Shown here: positions 47,595 to 58,904 of the stretch, piece by piece
Layout: every line of letters begins with the position of its first letter
How positions within the stretch are numbered: position 1 is the stretch's first letter
NCBI GenBank assembly: GCA_032173965.1
Contig: CM063299.1
Span: forward strand, 2,105,501-2,169,500
DNA: 64,000 nucleotides
Reading direction: 5' to 3'
Origin: Sitta carolinensis
Taxonomy: Eukaryota > Chordata > Aves > Passeriformes > Sittidae
The notes under the pieces: model-generated
Told to the model about the DNA's origin: nothing
The model's database searches: none
The model's input: the letters and a program-made list of their open reading frames with translations, nothing else
Made by a program: the position numbers and the translations under genes

Positions 47595-47665
47595 GGGTTC
47601 ACATGTGCCAGGAGCTGTACAGAGAAAACAAGATTATTGCTGCTTCAGGAGCCTTGAGGGAAGTT
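47595..47665 (+). mobile_element. Possible ancient L2/L3/MIR-type fragment
   Basis: CACATGTGCCAGGAGCTGTACAG followed by a decayed ATTGCTGCTTCAGGAGCCTT resembles the 'tgtgccaggcactgta...cctgccctcaaggagct' stretch found in old amniote L2, L3 and MIR-related repeats. Similarity is by eye over about 60 bases and could be chance. Confidence 0.22.
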
Positions 47666-47839
47666 GTGGCTTCCCGAGTTGTATCTGGGAATAAAAGTGT
47701 GTTTCATGTGAGACCTTGTCCCTTCACTGCTGGCCAGTAAAAATCGCTTTGAGAATGGAGTTGGAAGGTGTGTCATGATCAAAACCTAGCGGGTCCCCTA
47801 AAAGGCATCTCAGGAAATTCCTTTTTGCCCCTACTTCAA

Positions 47840-48245
47840 TTTTTAAAAAATTTTTCACAGTTATATTAAGTACAGACATTCATCCCCAGCAGGTACAGCT
47901 GAGATCCGAGGCTGTGTAAATAATGTAGGGCGAGCTGACTTGGATGAGGTGCAAATTGGGATCACACGGCTGCTGGAGTGGAGTGATTTACATTCTCTGG
48001 TTACAGCAGTTAATTGTGGGTGCCCTGATAAGACTTGTTTACTGCCACATCAGCTTGTCCCAGGCCTGCTGAGCATCAGCACGGGCTGATTGAAGGCTTG
48101 ATTACCTATTCTGCTTACTGCTGCAAGGGTTTCATGCAGGAAAAATCAAAATGCCATCATCTCCAGCCTGCTCAGGACCTGAAATTGCCATTTCAGGCTC
48201 TTCTCCGCAGACACCCTCAGGGAGCTGGAGTGGTAAAGCATTAAG
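47840..48245. promoter_or_regulatory. Conserved-element-like block
   Basis: AGTTATATTAAGTACAG near 47860, GTGTAAATAATGTAGGGCGAGC near 47914, CAGCAGTTAATTGTGGG near 48005 and GCTTGATTACCTATTC near 48095 occur with isolated CpGs and no repeats. ORFs across it are short and unrecognised. A regulatory role is inferred from composition. Confidence 0.28.
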
Positions 48246-49490
48246 TCATCTAAAAACGCATGTTTGGGAGAATCCTGAACTATAAACACCTTCTTTTGAG
48301 CCGATGAAGGGCTGAACCTGCATGAGTGACCCTGCCCATCGCAGGGAATTTGGGCATTTTAGGGAAGCAGCTGTGCCAGTGCTCAGTCCCCAGAGCTGGG
48401 CTGTGGAGCAGATTGCCCAGCCTGTGGGGCTCATCCCTGTGAAGATCCCATCCCTGCCTCTGCAGCTGCCAGGGCTGGTGCTGGAGGCTCCAAGGCAAAG
48501 CCAGCCTGTTTTCCAGTTACCTTTTTGGTGTGATTCCCACGCAGCAGCACGGCAGCAGCTCAGCTCCTTGCTCCCAGCCTGCCAAGTTTCCACTCCTTTT
48601 GTAGGCACAGGCTGGTGCCTGGGGATGGGAGGGAGAGGGCAGGATGCAGGGGCAGCTCCAGCACCCTTCCTTCCCTGGAAGGCTCACACACGAGGGGAGG
48701 GATGAGCCTCCACAAACAGTTATTGTGCAGGTGGCGTGGGGCACGGTGAGTCCATCCCCTCGTCCCCACAGGGGTTTTCTTTCCTCTCTGTTTTTCTCCT
48801 CTGTGTTTTTCTCTTCCGTCTTCCTCAGCTCGTGGCTGCCCCGGTGCTGTCTGCAGCAACACCAAGAAACCTTAAAATTAATTCTCATTGAACACCATTC
48901 CACAGGGTGAGGGGTGCTCCTAAACCATTCCTTGTGTGAAAACAAATCTTAAGCAAAGCTTTAAACACCTCTCATACATGTTTGAGAAGAGTTAGTTGTA
49001 CCCAGCAGGCTCAGATTGCTGGTTTTCCCCTAAATTGGAAGAAAAGCAGCATCATGGTGTGTGTTTTTGGGCAATCTGGGTGTTCTTTCACACCCTTGGA
49101 CAGCCTCATTTGAGCACCCATGTACCATCAAAGGTACAACAGGAGAGCTGTGAAACAGCCTGCAGAAAACCTTGAAACATCCTGTGGTGGTCTGAAATCT
49201 AAGCTGGAATCACAGGAAAAGTGCCCTGTGAGCAGAGCATCCATAGAGAAGTAATTTTATTCCCCAGGGTTGTCCCCAGGACAACTCCACAGAGGAATTT
49301 CAGCCTCACTGAGAAGTGAAGGAGTAAGGAATGAGCTCAGTCACTCAAAGGAAAATTCAGCAAACTTTCAAATAATGCATCTTGAATGCCAATATGTTGT
49401 ATAGGTTGCAAGATGCTGGTTAATGAATGTTGAATTGGGATGTCAATATTTCCATTCTCCAACCTTTTAGGGTAATTTCACATGAATAAT
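48246..49490. other. Non-coding interval
   Basis: 48300-48880 is GC-leaning with frames open on both strands (up to 142 codons) but no domain. A C/T tract lies at 48775-48826 with a tandem TTTTTCTCCTCTGTG-like word. Its left side has a donor-like CACG/GTGAGTCC at 48746 and its right end an acceptor-like CTTCCTCAG at 48828, an 83-base intron-like spacing that I regard as coincidental. Confidence 0.4.
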
Positions 49491-49511
49491 AAAAAAAAAA
49501 AAAAAAAAAAA
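49491..49511. repeat. Poly(A) tract (A21)
   Basis: Homopolymer preceded by CATGAATAAT. No element body or flanking duplication recognised. Confidence 0.9.
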
Positions 49512-50074
49512 GCCCTAAAACATCCAGCACATGTTTGTGCAGGATTCAGTTTTCAAGGGCAGCTTGATCTGGCCAGAAAGTTTCAGTCCAAGCAGTGGCA
49601 GCTTTTAGCTGTCCCCTCCATGGGTCTGGGAAAGTGCAGGGTAGATCTGCACGTGTTTTGTGGCTTCTCTGTGTGTTCCTGCAAATGAGAACATCAAATC
49701 CTATCAACATTGTGGTGAATTTTAGTTTGATTTTGGTGTTCTTGTAGGAAGTCCTGCTGTGTTGGGATTCTGGGAGAGAGGAGAGCTTAAAGAGATCCAG
49801 ACACAGAGACAGGGAAGGGCAGTGCAGGATCTGTGAGCTGCCCTGGTCTCACAGGGGCCACCTGTGCAGGGCAAGGTGCCCGAGTTCCCAGGCATGGCTT
49901 CAGCAGGGCCTGGAGTTGCATTCTTTGCACTTCTGATCCTCCTGACCTGATGGAATTCCTGCTGCTGAGGCAAATCTCCCAGCGCCGAGTTCTTGTTAGA
50001 CCTGGCTTTAATTTTTGGATGAGCAGCAGAGGCTTCTGTGGTTTTACAGTGCAGAAGGAACTGGTCATTTCCCT
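49512..50074. other. Non-coding interval between two A tracts
   Basis: About 560 bases bounded by A21 and A23 tracts. It matches no retroelement known to me. Overlapping frames of 83-93 codons on both strands are unrecognised. Confidence 0.4.
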
Positions 50075-50097
50075 AAAAAAAAAAAAAAAAAAAAAAA
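50075..50097. repeat. Poly(A) tract (A23)
   Basis: Uninterrupted A run. No AATAAA within the preceding 30 bases, so it is not clearly a transcript-derived tail. Confidence 0.9.
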
Positions 50098-51939
50098 GAT
50101 GGATTTGAAATCATCATTCAAATGAGATATTTCTGTCTTGTGACAAGAGCTTAATCGCTTCTTGCATTTGTATTTGGAAACAGATTCTTTGAACTTTTGT
50201 GTAGCATTCAGCCAGTATAAGGCAAACATTCTTCTTCAGCTGGTAATAGGCTGTCTGGTGTCTGTAATTCAGTTATTTAGCTTTAAAATTAACTGTATAT
50301 ATTTGTAAGTTTTTAATTAAGATGTGTTTCTACTCGGAGCTTTTCAGAGCTTACTCAGAGGAGCATCAAACACTCCACGGTTTTGGTCTTTCCTCTCTTG
50401 CCTATTAGCTTCTCCCCCTCTGCTTATAAATTTCTGATGACAGACATAAACATTTACCTCCGTGGGCATTACTTAACTCTGAGATCACTTTGTTCTATAA
50501 ATACAAATAAATAAAAGGCCCTTTAATGGGTGAGGGGAAGCCAGCAGTGAAGTGGTTAAAGGTTTGTGCCGGCAGCCTGGCCAGCAGGAGCTGGCGGTGT
50601 GGAGCAGGGGGGACGCCAGCCTGTCTCTAAACTTTTTGGCCCTCCCTGAGTGCAGAGATGAAGGAAGAGCCCTCTATAAATCACTGGAGATTAGAGACCC
50701 TGTTCTTGCCGACTCTGCAGGGTTGCACTGCTTAATGTCAAAGCCTCACGTATTACTTTAACAGCACTCCTTTTCTTTATTAAATCCACTTTGAAATAAA
50801 AAAATGATGATCTTTCCAGTGAGGGGGAGAAGGTCTAAAAGGATTTAGAAAGTATCTGTTATGTTACATTACGGAGACTAATAACTGCACAGGGAGTAGG
50901 TAACATTTTTGCACCATTTCAGAACGTAAAATGAATAGACTTTACAGAGTTTTCCCCCTTCAAAATATTTATTGCTGTTGATTTTGAGGAACTTTTGTGG
51001 GCTCCTCAGTAAAGGTGGACTGAGCGTGAACGTCGGCGGGGATTTCCCTCCAGGTCTGCAAAATTAAATTTGCATCTTCATTTTTGCACATCCAGCAGCA
51101 TCTGGTTTTAGATTACTTTTTTTTTAACCTTTGGATTTATTTGGGAGGAATTTTATTCTGTCTCCATCTCCATCTGAGTATGATGAAGACATATTTTAAA
51201 CAGCTGTATCTGTGTCAAATGTCAGTGTTTGCTCGTAGCCTCGCTGTCTTGAGGACATCCAGAGGCTTCGAGGCACTGCATATTTATCTACTATTATGAC
51301 CTGATTTCTTCTGATTTGTGAAAGTCACATTAGGCAGGGTATGATATTTTTTTTATTTATTTCTGACGTGCCAGGTTAATGGGATTGTTTTTATGTAAAA
51401 CACTGTTGTTTTTCCACATGTATTTAGTTACCTCCTTTAGTGCATTGCATCCCACCTAACAAATCTCCCGAGCCAGAGGAATTGCACATATGTATTTTTT
51501 CTGCACATAAGTGTTTCAGATCCTCCAGGTCATTTAGTATCCATTAGGACACTAAAGCTTCTTACTGTTTTCTCATTAATAGTCGAGTCTGTTACCACGA
51601 CAAAAACAATTTCTGAGAGACAGGATTCTTTGAGAAACATCCCTGATGAAAGTCCTGGAAATCCCAACAACAAATGTTGTCAAGTTAGATTTCAGCGAAG
51701 CATTTCTGTTTCACTGTGCAGCATTATGCCCCAGGAATGTAGTTTTTCTTTTAGTCTCATGACTTTAAACACAACATTGGCATGAAACCCATTAAGAATA
51801 ACAGATTTATAAGCTCTTGTTGATGGATTCTGTTCAAATGCAGTAGGATGGAAGGTGAAAATATTTTTAGTCTTTAAATGTATTAAAAATAAACTGTGAT
51901 TATTTTAATTCCCTACATTTGAAGTCATTTGCTTCCTTG
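50098..51939. promoter_or_regulatory. Long repeat-poor AT-rich stretch
   Basis: About 1.8 kb with no CR1 and no coding frame of interest. Cores include TTTTTAATTAAGATG near 50310, CTCATTAATAGTCGAGTC near 51572 and TTATTTTAATTCCC near 51900; there is a CAGCCTGGCCAGCAGGAGC GC-rich island near 50572. Low repeat density over a long stretch is itself a mild sign of constraint. I cannot delimit individual elements without alignment. Confidence 0.22.
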
Positions 51940-52240
51940 CCACCGTACCCGGCGTGTTTTCCTACCCGTTCACAGTTCATTTACGATACAGTTTTGAAGT
52001 TTGGAAATAGTTCACACCTATAAAACGCGGTTTCGCGTTTGCCAGGGAAAATGAATATTGTTTTGCAATGCATCTTATCCAAAAGTTGACAAGTAACAGC
52101 TTTTTTGCTGCTTTACTCTGACAAACAGCTTGAAGGTATCACCTTTGTAGGCGGCTGCCGCAATGAACTGCAGATATTCATTTATAGCTGTTTGTACTCC
52201 GGGTGTTCTTTCATGTGCTCAGGAATATTGCCCAGTCCCA
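51940..52240. promoter_or_regulatory. CpG-bearing conserved-element-like block
   Basis: CACCGTACCCGGCGTG near 51942, CTACCCGTTCAC, TTTACGATACAG, a TATAAAA word at 52019-52025 followed by CGCGGTTTCGCG, and TAGGCGGCTGCCGCAATG near 52149 give many CpGs in otherwise AT-rich DNA. CAAACAGCTTGAAGG and ATTCATTTATAGCTG occur between them. CpG retention of this kind is unusual in neutral vertebrate DNA. It may be an enhancer or a weak promoter; no transcript evidence is visible. Confidence 0.33.
52023..52040. repeat. Perfect CpG-containing inverted repeat
   Basis: AAACGCG (52023-52029), four-base spacer GTTT, CGCGTTT (52034-52040): a perfect 7-bp palindrome with four CpGs immediately after a TATAAAA word. 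Possible binding site for a dimeric factor; not matched to a named motif. Confidence 0.5.
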
Positions 52241-52640
52241 AAGTATGAGCTCTTAAAATAACTGGAAATGGGGGTGGGGTCAGGGTTCTGTATAAACAGG
52301 GCGAGTTCCTGGGGCTGGCTGGATGCACTGGAGGATCCCAAGAGCACGGTGGAGCGGAGCAGGAGGTTATCACAGCCCCGAGCAGCGATGCCGACGTCCC
52401 GACCGGCAGTTGGTGTTTTATTAGGAGAGAACAACTCTATAAAAGGAACAGGAGATTCAATCATAATATAGCGGGGTGACATGAAGGCAGCTGACAGCAT
52501 GGCTTCAAAACCCATTTAAGATCCAAGAAAAGTTGCCACAAGTAATGTGCTGCAGCTGGGGAGAGCGTTTTTGGAAAAAAGCAGAACCTGCCACAGCCCT
52601 GCGGATTCGCGTTCCCGAGCGGAGCCGTCGCCTCGCACGG
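52241..52640. promoter_or_regulatory. CpG-dense stretch (small CpG-island-like)
   Basis: From about 52345 to 52640 I count some 19 CpGs, including GCCGACGTCCCGACCGGCAG near 52389 and TTCGCGTTCCCGAGCGGAGC near 52606 with GCCGTCGCCTCGCACGG after it. This is by far the highest CpG density over 300 bases in the window. It could be an unmethylated promoter or enhancer. No initiator, first-exon donor or recognisable peptide supports a specific gene start. Confidence 0.33.
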
Positions 52641-53045
52641 AAAGGCTGGGCTGGGCTGGGCCCTCCTTACCACCCACAGGCAGGGCTGGGAAAGATCTCT
52701 GGGCCCCTGTTTGTGTGTGTTTTTCCTGCTGAGAGTGGTTTGGGGAGAAGTGGGAAGCAATGACCAGTCTGGTGGTTTGGGTTGGAAAGAGAGGGAATGG
52801 AGCGCTGGCTGCGAGGTGGCGGAGCGTGTTCTTCTGCAGGGGTTTGCTGCTGGAGGCAGATGCTTCCAAGAAGGGCCATTTTGAAAAGGGAAAGTGCTCC
52901 AATTAGGGGATTTTTAATGATTCGTGAAGTGGTGAAATGCAATTTGAAATAAAATTCTAAGATATGTGTTTTCTTCCTCTCAGCTCTTTCTGCCGTCTGG
53001 CAGTTCAGTAAGTCTCTGTTCTTTGGGTCATCTCTGGTGGATGGA
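52641..53045. other. Non-coding interval
   Basis: GC-leaning to 52880 then AT-rich. The 128-codon minus frame 52516-52902 overlaps plus frames and shows no domain. Confidence 0.42.
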
Positions 53046-53212
53046 ACATTCCCAGGGAAGTGGTGGAGCCACTGTCCTTGGAAGTGTCCAAAAAAATCAG
53101 CAGATGTGGCACTCCCCAGTGTGGTTTAGTGGGCATGGGGGTGTTAGGCCAAAGGTTGGATTGATGATCTTGGAGGTCTTTTCCAACCTCAATAATTCTG
53201 TGATTCCATGAT
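53046..53212 (+). mobile_element. CR1 LINE 3'-end fragment
   Basis: Sense-strand avian CR1: CCCAGGGAAGTGGTGGAGCC near 53051, GGTTTAGTGGGCATGG near 53121, GGATTGATGATCTTGGAGG near 53158 and the end TTCCAACCTCAATAATTCTG with TGATTCCATGATC near 53201. The terminal octamers are still visible, so the 3' end is intact. The 5' side is truncated. It is a different CR1 subfamily from the copies at 29671, 38464 and 44291. Confidence 0.95.
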
Positions 53213-56200
53213 CAGCACCAACTCTCTTTCATCTCTCTTCCTCTGAAACCCGTGAGCCAAGTCCTGAGAGGTGCAAAGCCCTTCTAAATCTAAGGCAAAG
53301 ACTGGAACATTTAAAAATATAAACTTTGCTGTGCCAGAACTGTTTTGGTTTGGGACTGCTTAAACCCAAGCAAGTGGTGAACTGGAATAATTTGGAAACA
53401 GGATACTTCAGTGTGTCCAGCCTAAGAATGTACTTCTAAAGCTTGTTAAATTTGCATTTTTAAAAGAAATGTGGGAAGAACTTCATGCCTGCTCTCATGT
53501 GGCAGTGGCTTTACTGGGAAGGGATTGACTTCCCAAGGATGGATTTTCCAAGGGCAGCAGTATCAGCAAGGGTGGTGTCTGTATCTAGAGAGAAGTTGGC
53601 CACATTTCTGCTCAGCTATGATCCAAATCGAAATTAACTGATATTTTGGCCGAAAGTAGTGTGTCATTTCTGTAAGAAAAGGTCATCTTCTTCCTGGTAG
53701 AAGGTAATGCTAATTTAGGAATAAACAGCTTTTTTTTTTTTTTAAGTTGTTCTTATAGAAGGTTCTGCCACACAAAAATACATTGCATGGAAAGGAGCTC
53801 AAGAAGGAGAAGCATGATTAAAACAAATATCACTGGGTTTTCTGAGTAATTACAAGGAATTTCTGCATGTCCTATTCTACAAGGGCAACACAAATTCCAC
53901 ATAAAAGAAATTTCAGAATTAACACGTAGGTTTGTGCTGCTTCCATACAGGGGGAAGAAGTAGCCAGCACTGAAAAAAAAAAATCCCTCAAACAAGCAAA
54001 TCTTTCATTTTTAATTTACCTGTATTAGAAGCAGAATCAAAATAGTTACAGTAAGTGTTTGGGATTCCTTTTTTTATTAAAAAATTCCATGCCGATTGTA
54101 TTTGTTGAACAAACCAGAGGCACAGGTAGAATTAGGAAATCCAGGCTACCCCATCAGCCTCAGCATTGCATGGAATTGACTTTAAATTGGGCACCTGGTG
54201 ACACTGACACAGAGAGGTGAAAAATGAGCTCTGGGTGGGGAAAGGCTTCCTGCCCTCCCTGGCATCTCCTGAGCACTGGGAGTTTGACCACAGAGTGCAG
54301 CTGCAAGGACAGCTTGATGAAAAAACACATTCTGTGCTCCTTGTGCCACTTGATTCCTAAGCTTCCCCTCCTTCTGGAATTCCCTGATTTCTCTAAGATG
54401 CTGCATCCCGTGCCAAAGATGGATGGAATAGGAATGGTTGATCTAAAAGCCAATTTTTTGTGGGCTGTGAAAAGTTGGGGGTTATTTGCTGCTGTTGTCT
54501 CTCCCCCACATATTTACGCCTGGCAAGGTAAAATAAAATTCCCTCTGCTGCTTTGGCTTCCAGGGAATGCAGCTCTGCAGGGAGGTTGGGGTTGTTAGCA
54601 AAGCAAGTATCCATCCTCCAGAAAACAAGGGGCTTAAAGATTATGGACTAATTTCACACTTCCCATGGCATAGCATTACTGGTGCAGAAAATGATGGAGA
54701 ATAAGCTGAGCACTCATTTGCCCGTAAACCTACAGGGGGGTAATGTCCTAAAAAGCCACTGAAATTGGATATGTGGAAAATGAACTCATTTTTTAAGTGG
54801 GTCACAACATCTGTGATTATCTCGTTGGGATTACGAGCGTGATCCTGCTGTGGTTGCACCGACTGCTTCCCGTGGGCTTCTCCCCTCTGTGCCCAGCTTG
54901 GCAGGGACTCCTGGTGTGCCCTCGTGGGTGGCTGGGTGGAAAAGTATGGCAGGATGGTCTAGAAATGCTCAGAACTTCATCCCTGCCTCAAAAACCATAG
55001 ATTTGGACTTGGGGATACGTTGTGATTGCTGTTGAAATGGTACCGTGCTTTTGTCTTCTGCTTTCTTGGAGATGGTGTAAGTATTCCTTGAAAATTGTTT
55101 AGAGAATAATAAAATTGGTTTAGAAGCCACATGGAGCTTTGAGTCATGGAGCTTCTGCTGAAGGGGATCCAGTGTGTTTGTGGAGGGGGCAGAATATTCT
55201 CTCTATGAGCAGTGTAGAGAGCAAAGTTTAAAACAATTTCATATAAACCTCTTTCTTTTACTGAGCCACCTTGGTTGTCAGGGAAAGGACATGCTCTTTT
55301 TAGCTCATTTGGGTCCTTCTTTCACCTCACCTCAGAGCTGGCTCTCATTTCTCCTCTTGGAATCTCGTTGTGAATGTCTTCAGGGAAAGCTTTTTCACCT
55401 CTTAGCAGTTCTTCCTACACAGCCTCCCAAAAACGGTGCCTCCCTCGAGACCTCGAGGCACTTCAGGCTGTGCATGTGGTGCCTTAATCCTTGGAAGATG
55501 TGGGAATCCTCAAAACTGCAGGCTGGGATTTGGGGTGGAATCTCAATTTCCTTCCTCTCAGGTGGAGCAAGCACCCTGAGAAAGGGCCCTGGTGGTGTCA
55601 TCTGCTCTCCTCTGCTCCCTCTCCTCTGCCAGGAGACGAGGTGGGATAGGGGACAAATCAGTCTTGACCCCAGAAGCCACGAAATTGGGTTTTTTTCACA
55701 CCTTAATGGTAATAGCAGTTTTATGACAAAGAATCCTCTTTGCAGAGGCAACCTGTGCCCCTATAATGGTGCTCTTGAGAGGATTTAGAAACACAATTGA
55801 CTGAAACTTGAAAAATGTGAAACACTCGGAGGAAAAGCTGCCTTCTGTTAGACTAGTTCTGTAGAAAAGGTAAAAAGCCCCACAGGATAAAAGCCAAAAC
55901 TGGTGCTCACGCTTCTGCTGGAGGCTCTGAGCAGAGGTTCTGCCCTTACCAGAGCCCTGAGCTCCTTGTTGGGGCAGATCATTGCAAAAACCTGGTTTTG
56001 CCAGGCTGTTTTTCTCCGTGGCAGCAGTGGGGTCACAGGCTCCCAAAGGTTATTTCCTGCCCCACAGCCAAACAACATTGTTCTCGAGGAGTTCCAGCCC
56101 CAAACAACGTTGGACCCCCTTGCCTTGTTTATCTAACACCCATTTGTGCTTTATTTTTCTTCTCGTGGTACTTGGGGTCTGTTCCAGCTCTCACAAATAA

Positions 56201-58429
56201 AATAGGAAATGGTAAAATACAAAGAAGCAGAGGGCAAAGCAGCACAGGGAAAAGATTGATGCTGGTTTGGGGGCAGAGGTGACACCTACAAAGGTCTCTG
56301 AAACTTGAAAATTTCGGGGTTTATATATTTCAGCTTTGCATATAATTAACTTAGAAGCACTTCATTGTTGTTTTTTTTTTTTTTTTTCATGCCTAAAACA
56401 GAGCAGGAAGCTGCAGAGAACTGAGAAATGAGGGGAGATTTATGAAGGAAGGGCCCGCCGAGCTTTCAGATGCTGTTTATAAATGTCAGCCCTGCCCAAA
56501 GCCACAGTGGGCTCACACAGGAACCCAGGAGCAGAGAGGTCTTGTCCTGAAGCACGACAGAGCAATTATTGATCTCCCTGCCAGGGCAAGCAGCTCTAAA
56601 AAAGCACGAGGGACAGCAGAGAGGGGTGGGACGTGCCACGGAGACAGAAGGAGAGGCCAAGGACAGGTTACCAGAGGAGTGGGCCAGGGTCCAAATACCC
56701 CAGATGCAAAATCCCTCAGTTTTGGTAAACTTGGATTAGCATGTAAGAACAAACAGAAGAACACAGCTGGCCTTGCAGCTCTATCATTGATTAAACAATA
56801 TCTGCGGGGCTTTGAAGTCTGCAGAAGTTTGGGGAGCTCAGCCTCGCAGTTTATCTGCCAGGGTTGAAGTATTCCATCCTGGTTTTCTGTTTTAGCACCT
56901 CTGCAAAGGGGCTTTCTAATGAGCTAAATATATAGAAAGGTGTAGGGAGAAACTTGGGCTTCGTGCATGGAAAAGATCTATTTAGAGCAGCCCTGTAGGA
57001 GCAGCACTGGAGGCAGTTTTTAGTTTAGCAGTCCCTGTCCTGCCCTGCTCCCTGTGCAGCTTTCCTGCTTCCATCTTCCCGCCCAGGATGTTGAGAGAGA
57101 GGATTTCTTCTGACTAGAAAACTACCTTCCCAAGCCTGTATACAAACACGGGGATTTTTCACTACTGGGAGGAGGAGATGGATAAAAAACTGGATTTTGA
57201 GGCTGTTAATTGGTGTGTGGATATTTAAAGATCAGAGCTGTGGGGGCAGAAGTGAGAACTAGAGGGCAGAAGGGAGATGCAGAAGACAGGAGATTTGTTT
57301 GTGATTTTTCCACTATTTCTCATGGTACATGGTAGAATTCACTCTTCCTCTTAAAAACTGAGAGCAAGACTATTTCCATTCAGTGTTTTTAAGTGACCAT
57401 TTGGGAGGGCAGTAAGTATGAATTGTTATTATATCTGGAAAAAATTGTGGGTGTCTATGAATGCCCCAAGGCTGGGATGCATCCCAGATGGGATTCAGCA
57501 CCTGAGAAAAAGAGCTTGAATTGATCTATCTCCTCCAACAACTTTTTAAAGGATTTACAGGGACTGTGTCCGTGGTTTGGTCACCAGGTCTGTGCCTCAA
57601 ACAAGCCAGGCAAAATAAAAAGTTCTATTTTCTTGTCTGTTAGCAGTGGGCATTTCTTTTTAGATAAGTTAGTGTGTAATTCCAGTGCCCAGCTTCCTCC
57701 AGTAGCCAAACCCTTCCCTGCTTTTGAAGCACCTGGATGCAGCTCAGTAGAGGAGATCAAAAACTTCTGGCTTAAATTGGGGGCAGTTACATCTCAGAGC
57801 AATTTAGACAGCTCCAAAAGCAGGAATATCTTCAATATCTTGCAGGAGATGCTGTTTTGCAGTGGCCACTGAGACCTTTATGGCTCATCTGAGCAGGATG
57901 TTCTAATGCAGCTGGATACCCCCAGTGACTGTGCAGATGCTGTAGAGAGAAATCTTTATCAGTGAAAAAAAAAAAAAAGGTTAAAAAGGAGTTCTCTTAA
58001 GCCAACACTTTTAGAAGCAGTTTGAAGCAGTTCCAACATGCAAAGAGTTTTGATGTTTTTAAATGGAAGTGATAACCCACCTGCACAGAGGTGTTTGGGG
58101 TCAGTTTCTGGAGTCTCTGTTTGCTTCAGGTAGACTCTCAGAGGGAGCTTTGTACCCCAGGTTCATGGAAAATGGCTTCTTTGGAGTTCAGCAAAACCCC
58201 TTCATTACTGTAACCACTGGTCTCAGTACTTCACCCTCCCCTTTCTCCAGGGCAGGCTGCAGGAAATTTTGGGATAGCATGCCAATCCCTTATTAGAGAG
58301 GGGCTGAGTCCCACAGAACTGGAGCTCATTTGTCATGTCCTGGTGTCTGTTCCCAGACTGATTTTCGTGCCTGATTTTATTTCCAAATCTTTCTTCATTT
58401 GTGCTCTCCTTGGCATTCCTTAGCCACCC
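53213..58429. other. Unique non-coding interval
   Basis: Over 5 kb with no recognised gene. The longest frame, 204 codons at 55174-55788 plus, has no domain and is covered by a 118-codon minus frame, so I treat it as chance. The frame 56442-56867 (141 codons) is likewise unrecognised. T runs: 53731-53744 and 56371-56387. A14 run at 57965-57978. No CR1 found here. Confidence 0.42.
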
Positions 58430-58570
58430 TCAGGTATCGTTTCCTTAGGTTTGCAGCTCTCCCACCACTTTTCCAGCAGCTGTCTGTTCATTCAAATCCC
58501 TCCTTAAAACTAACATCTTCCAGGAAATTCATCCTCCTCCACTGTCACTTATAATCTCTCCTGCTTCCTC
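58430..58570 (+). mobile_element. Probable ancient L2/MIR-type 3' fragment
   Basis: CATTCAAATCCCTCCTTAAAACT near 58490 followed by AACATCTTCCAGGAAATTCATCC resembles the 'caaatccctccttaaaactcacctcttcc' stretch near the 3' end of old amniote L2 and MIR repeats in sense orientation. The C/T-rich sequence after it (TCCTGCTTCCTCC) is consistent with the same family. Decay makes the boundaries and family uncertain. Confidence 0.4.
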
Positions 58571-58879
58571 CTTTATCATTTCTCCTCTGTCCTGTTCTCT
58601 GTTTTCCTGTCAGACTTTTTGTGAGTGTGTCTGCTCGCATTGTTCCTTATCATATATATATTTAAAATACGTGCTATGAAATATTGTTTGTATAATACAT
58701 TAAAAAAGAGACTATTTTGCCTTTATAAATATTCATCCTTCACCTCTGGTGCTTTATACCATCTAATTCAAAGGGTAGAAGTAAAACACCAGTTTCTGCT
58801 TAGCAGTTGGGCCTTTCAGATACATAATAATAAAAATTATGAAAAAAGCAGCCCCTACCATTGAGGAAATTAGGTGAAG
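58571..58879. other. AT-rich non-coding interval
   Basis: ATATATAT run near 58652-58661, then unique AT-rich DNA with AATAATAAAAATTATG near 58825. No gene. Confidence 0.4.
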
Positions 58880-58904
58880 TAGAATCAAATCCCATTTGAT
58901 TCTA
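58880..58904. repeat. Perfect 11-bp inverted repeat
   Basis: TAGAATCAAAT (58880-58890), three-base spacer CCC, ATTTGATTCTA (58894-58904). A perfect 11-bp stem with a 3-base loop in repeat-free AT-rich DNA. It may be a dimeric factor site or cruciform-prone palindrome; no transposon terminus or tandem copy was found around it. Confidence 0.7.

Noticed and set aside
48746..48828. 83-base intron
   Set aside because: Donor and acceptor words are present, but neither flank has a frame that continues or any known peptide.
55174..55788. Longest open frame (204 codons, plus)
   Set aside because: No domain or recognisable motif, a long minus-strand frame overlaps it, and no promoter or splice context supports it.
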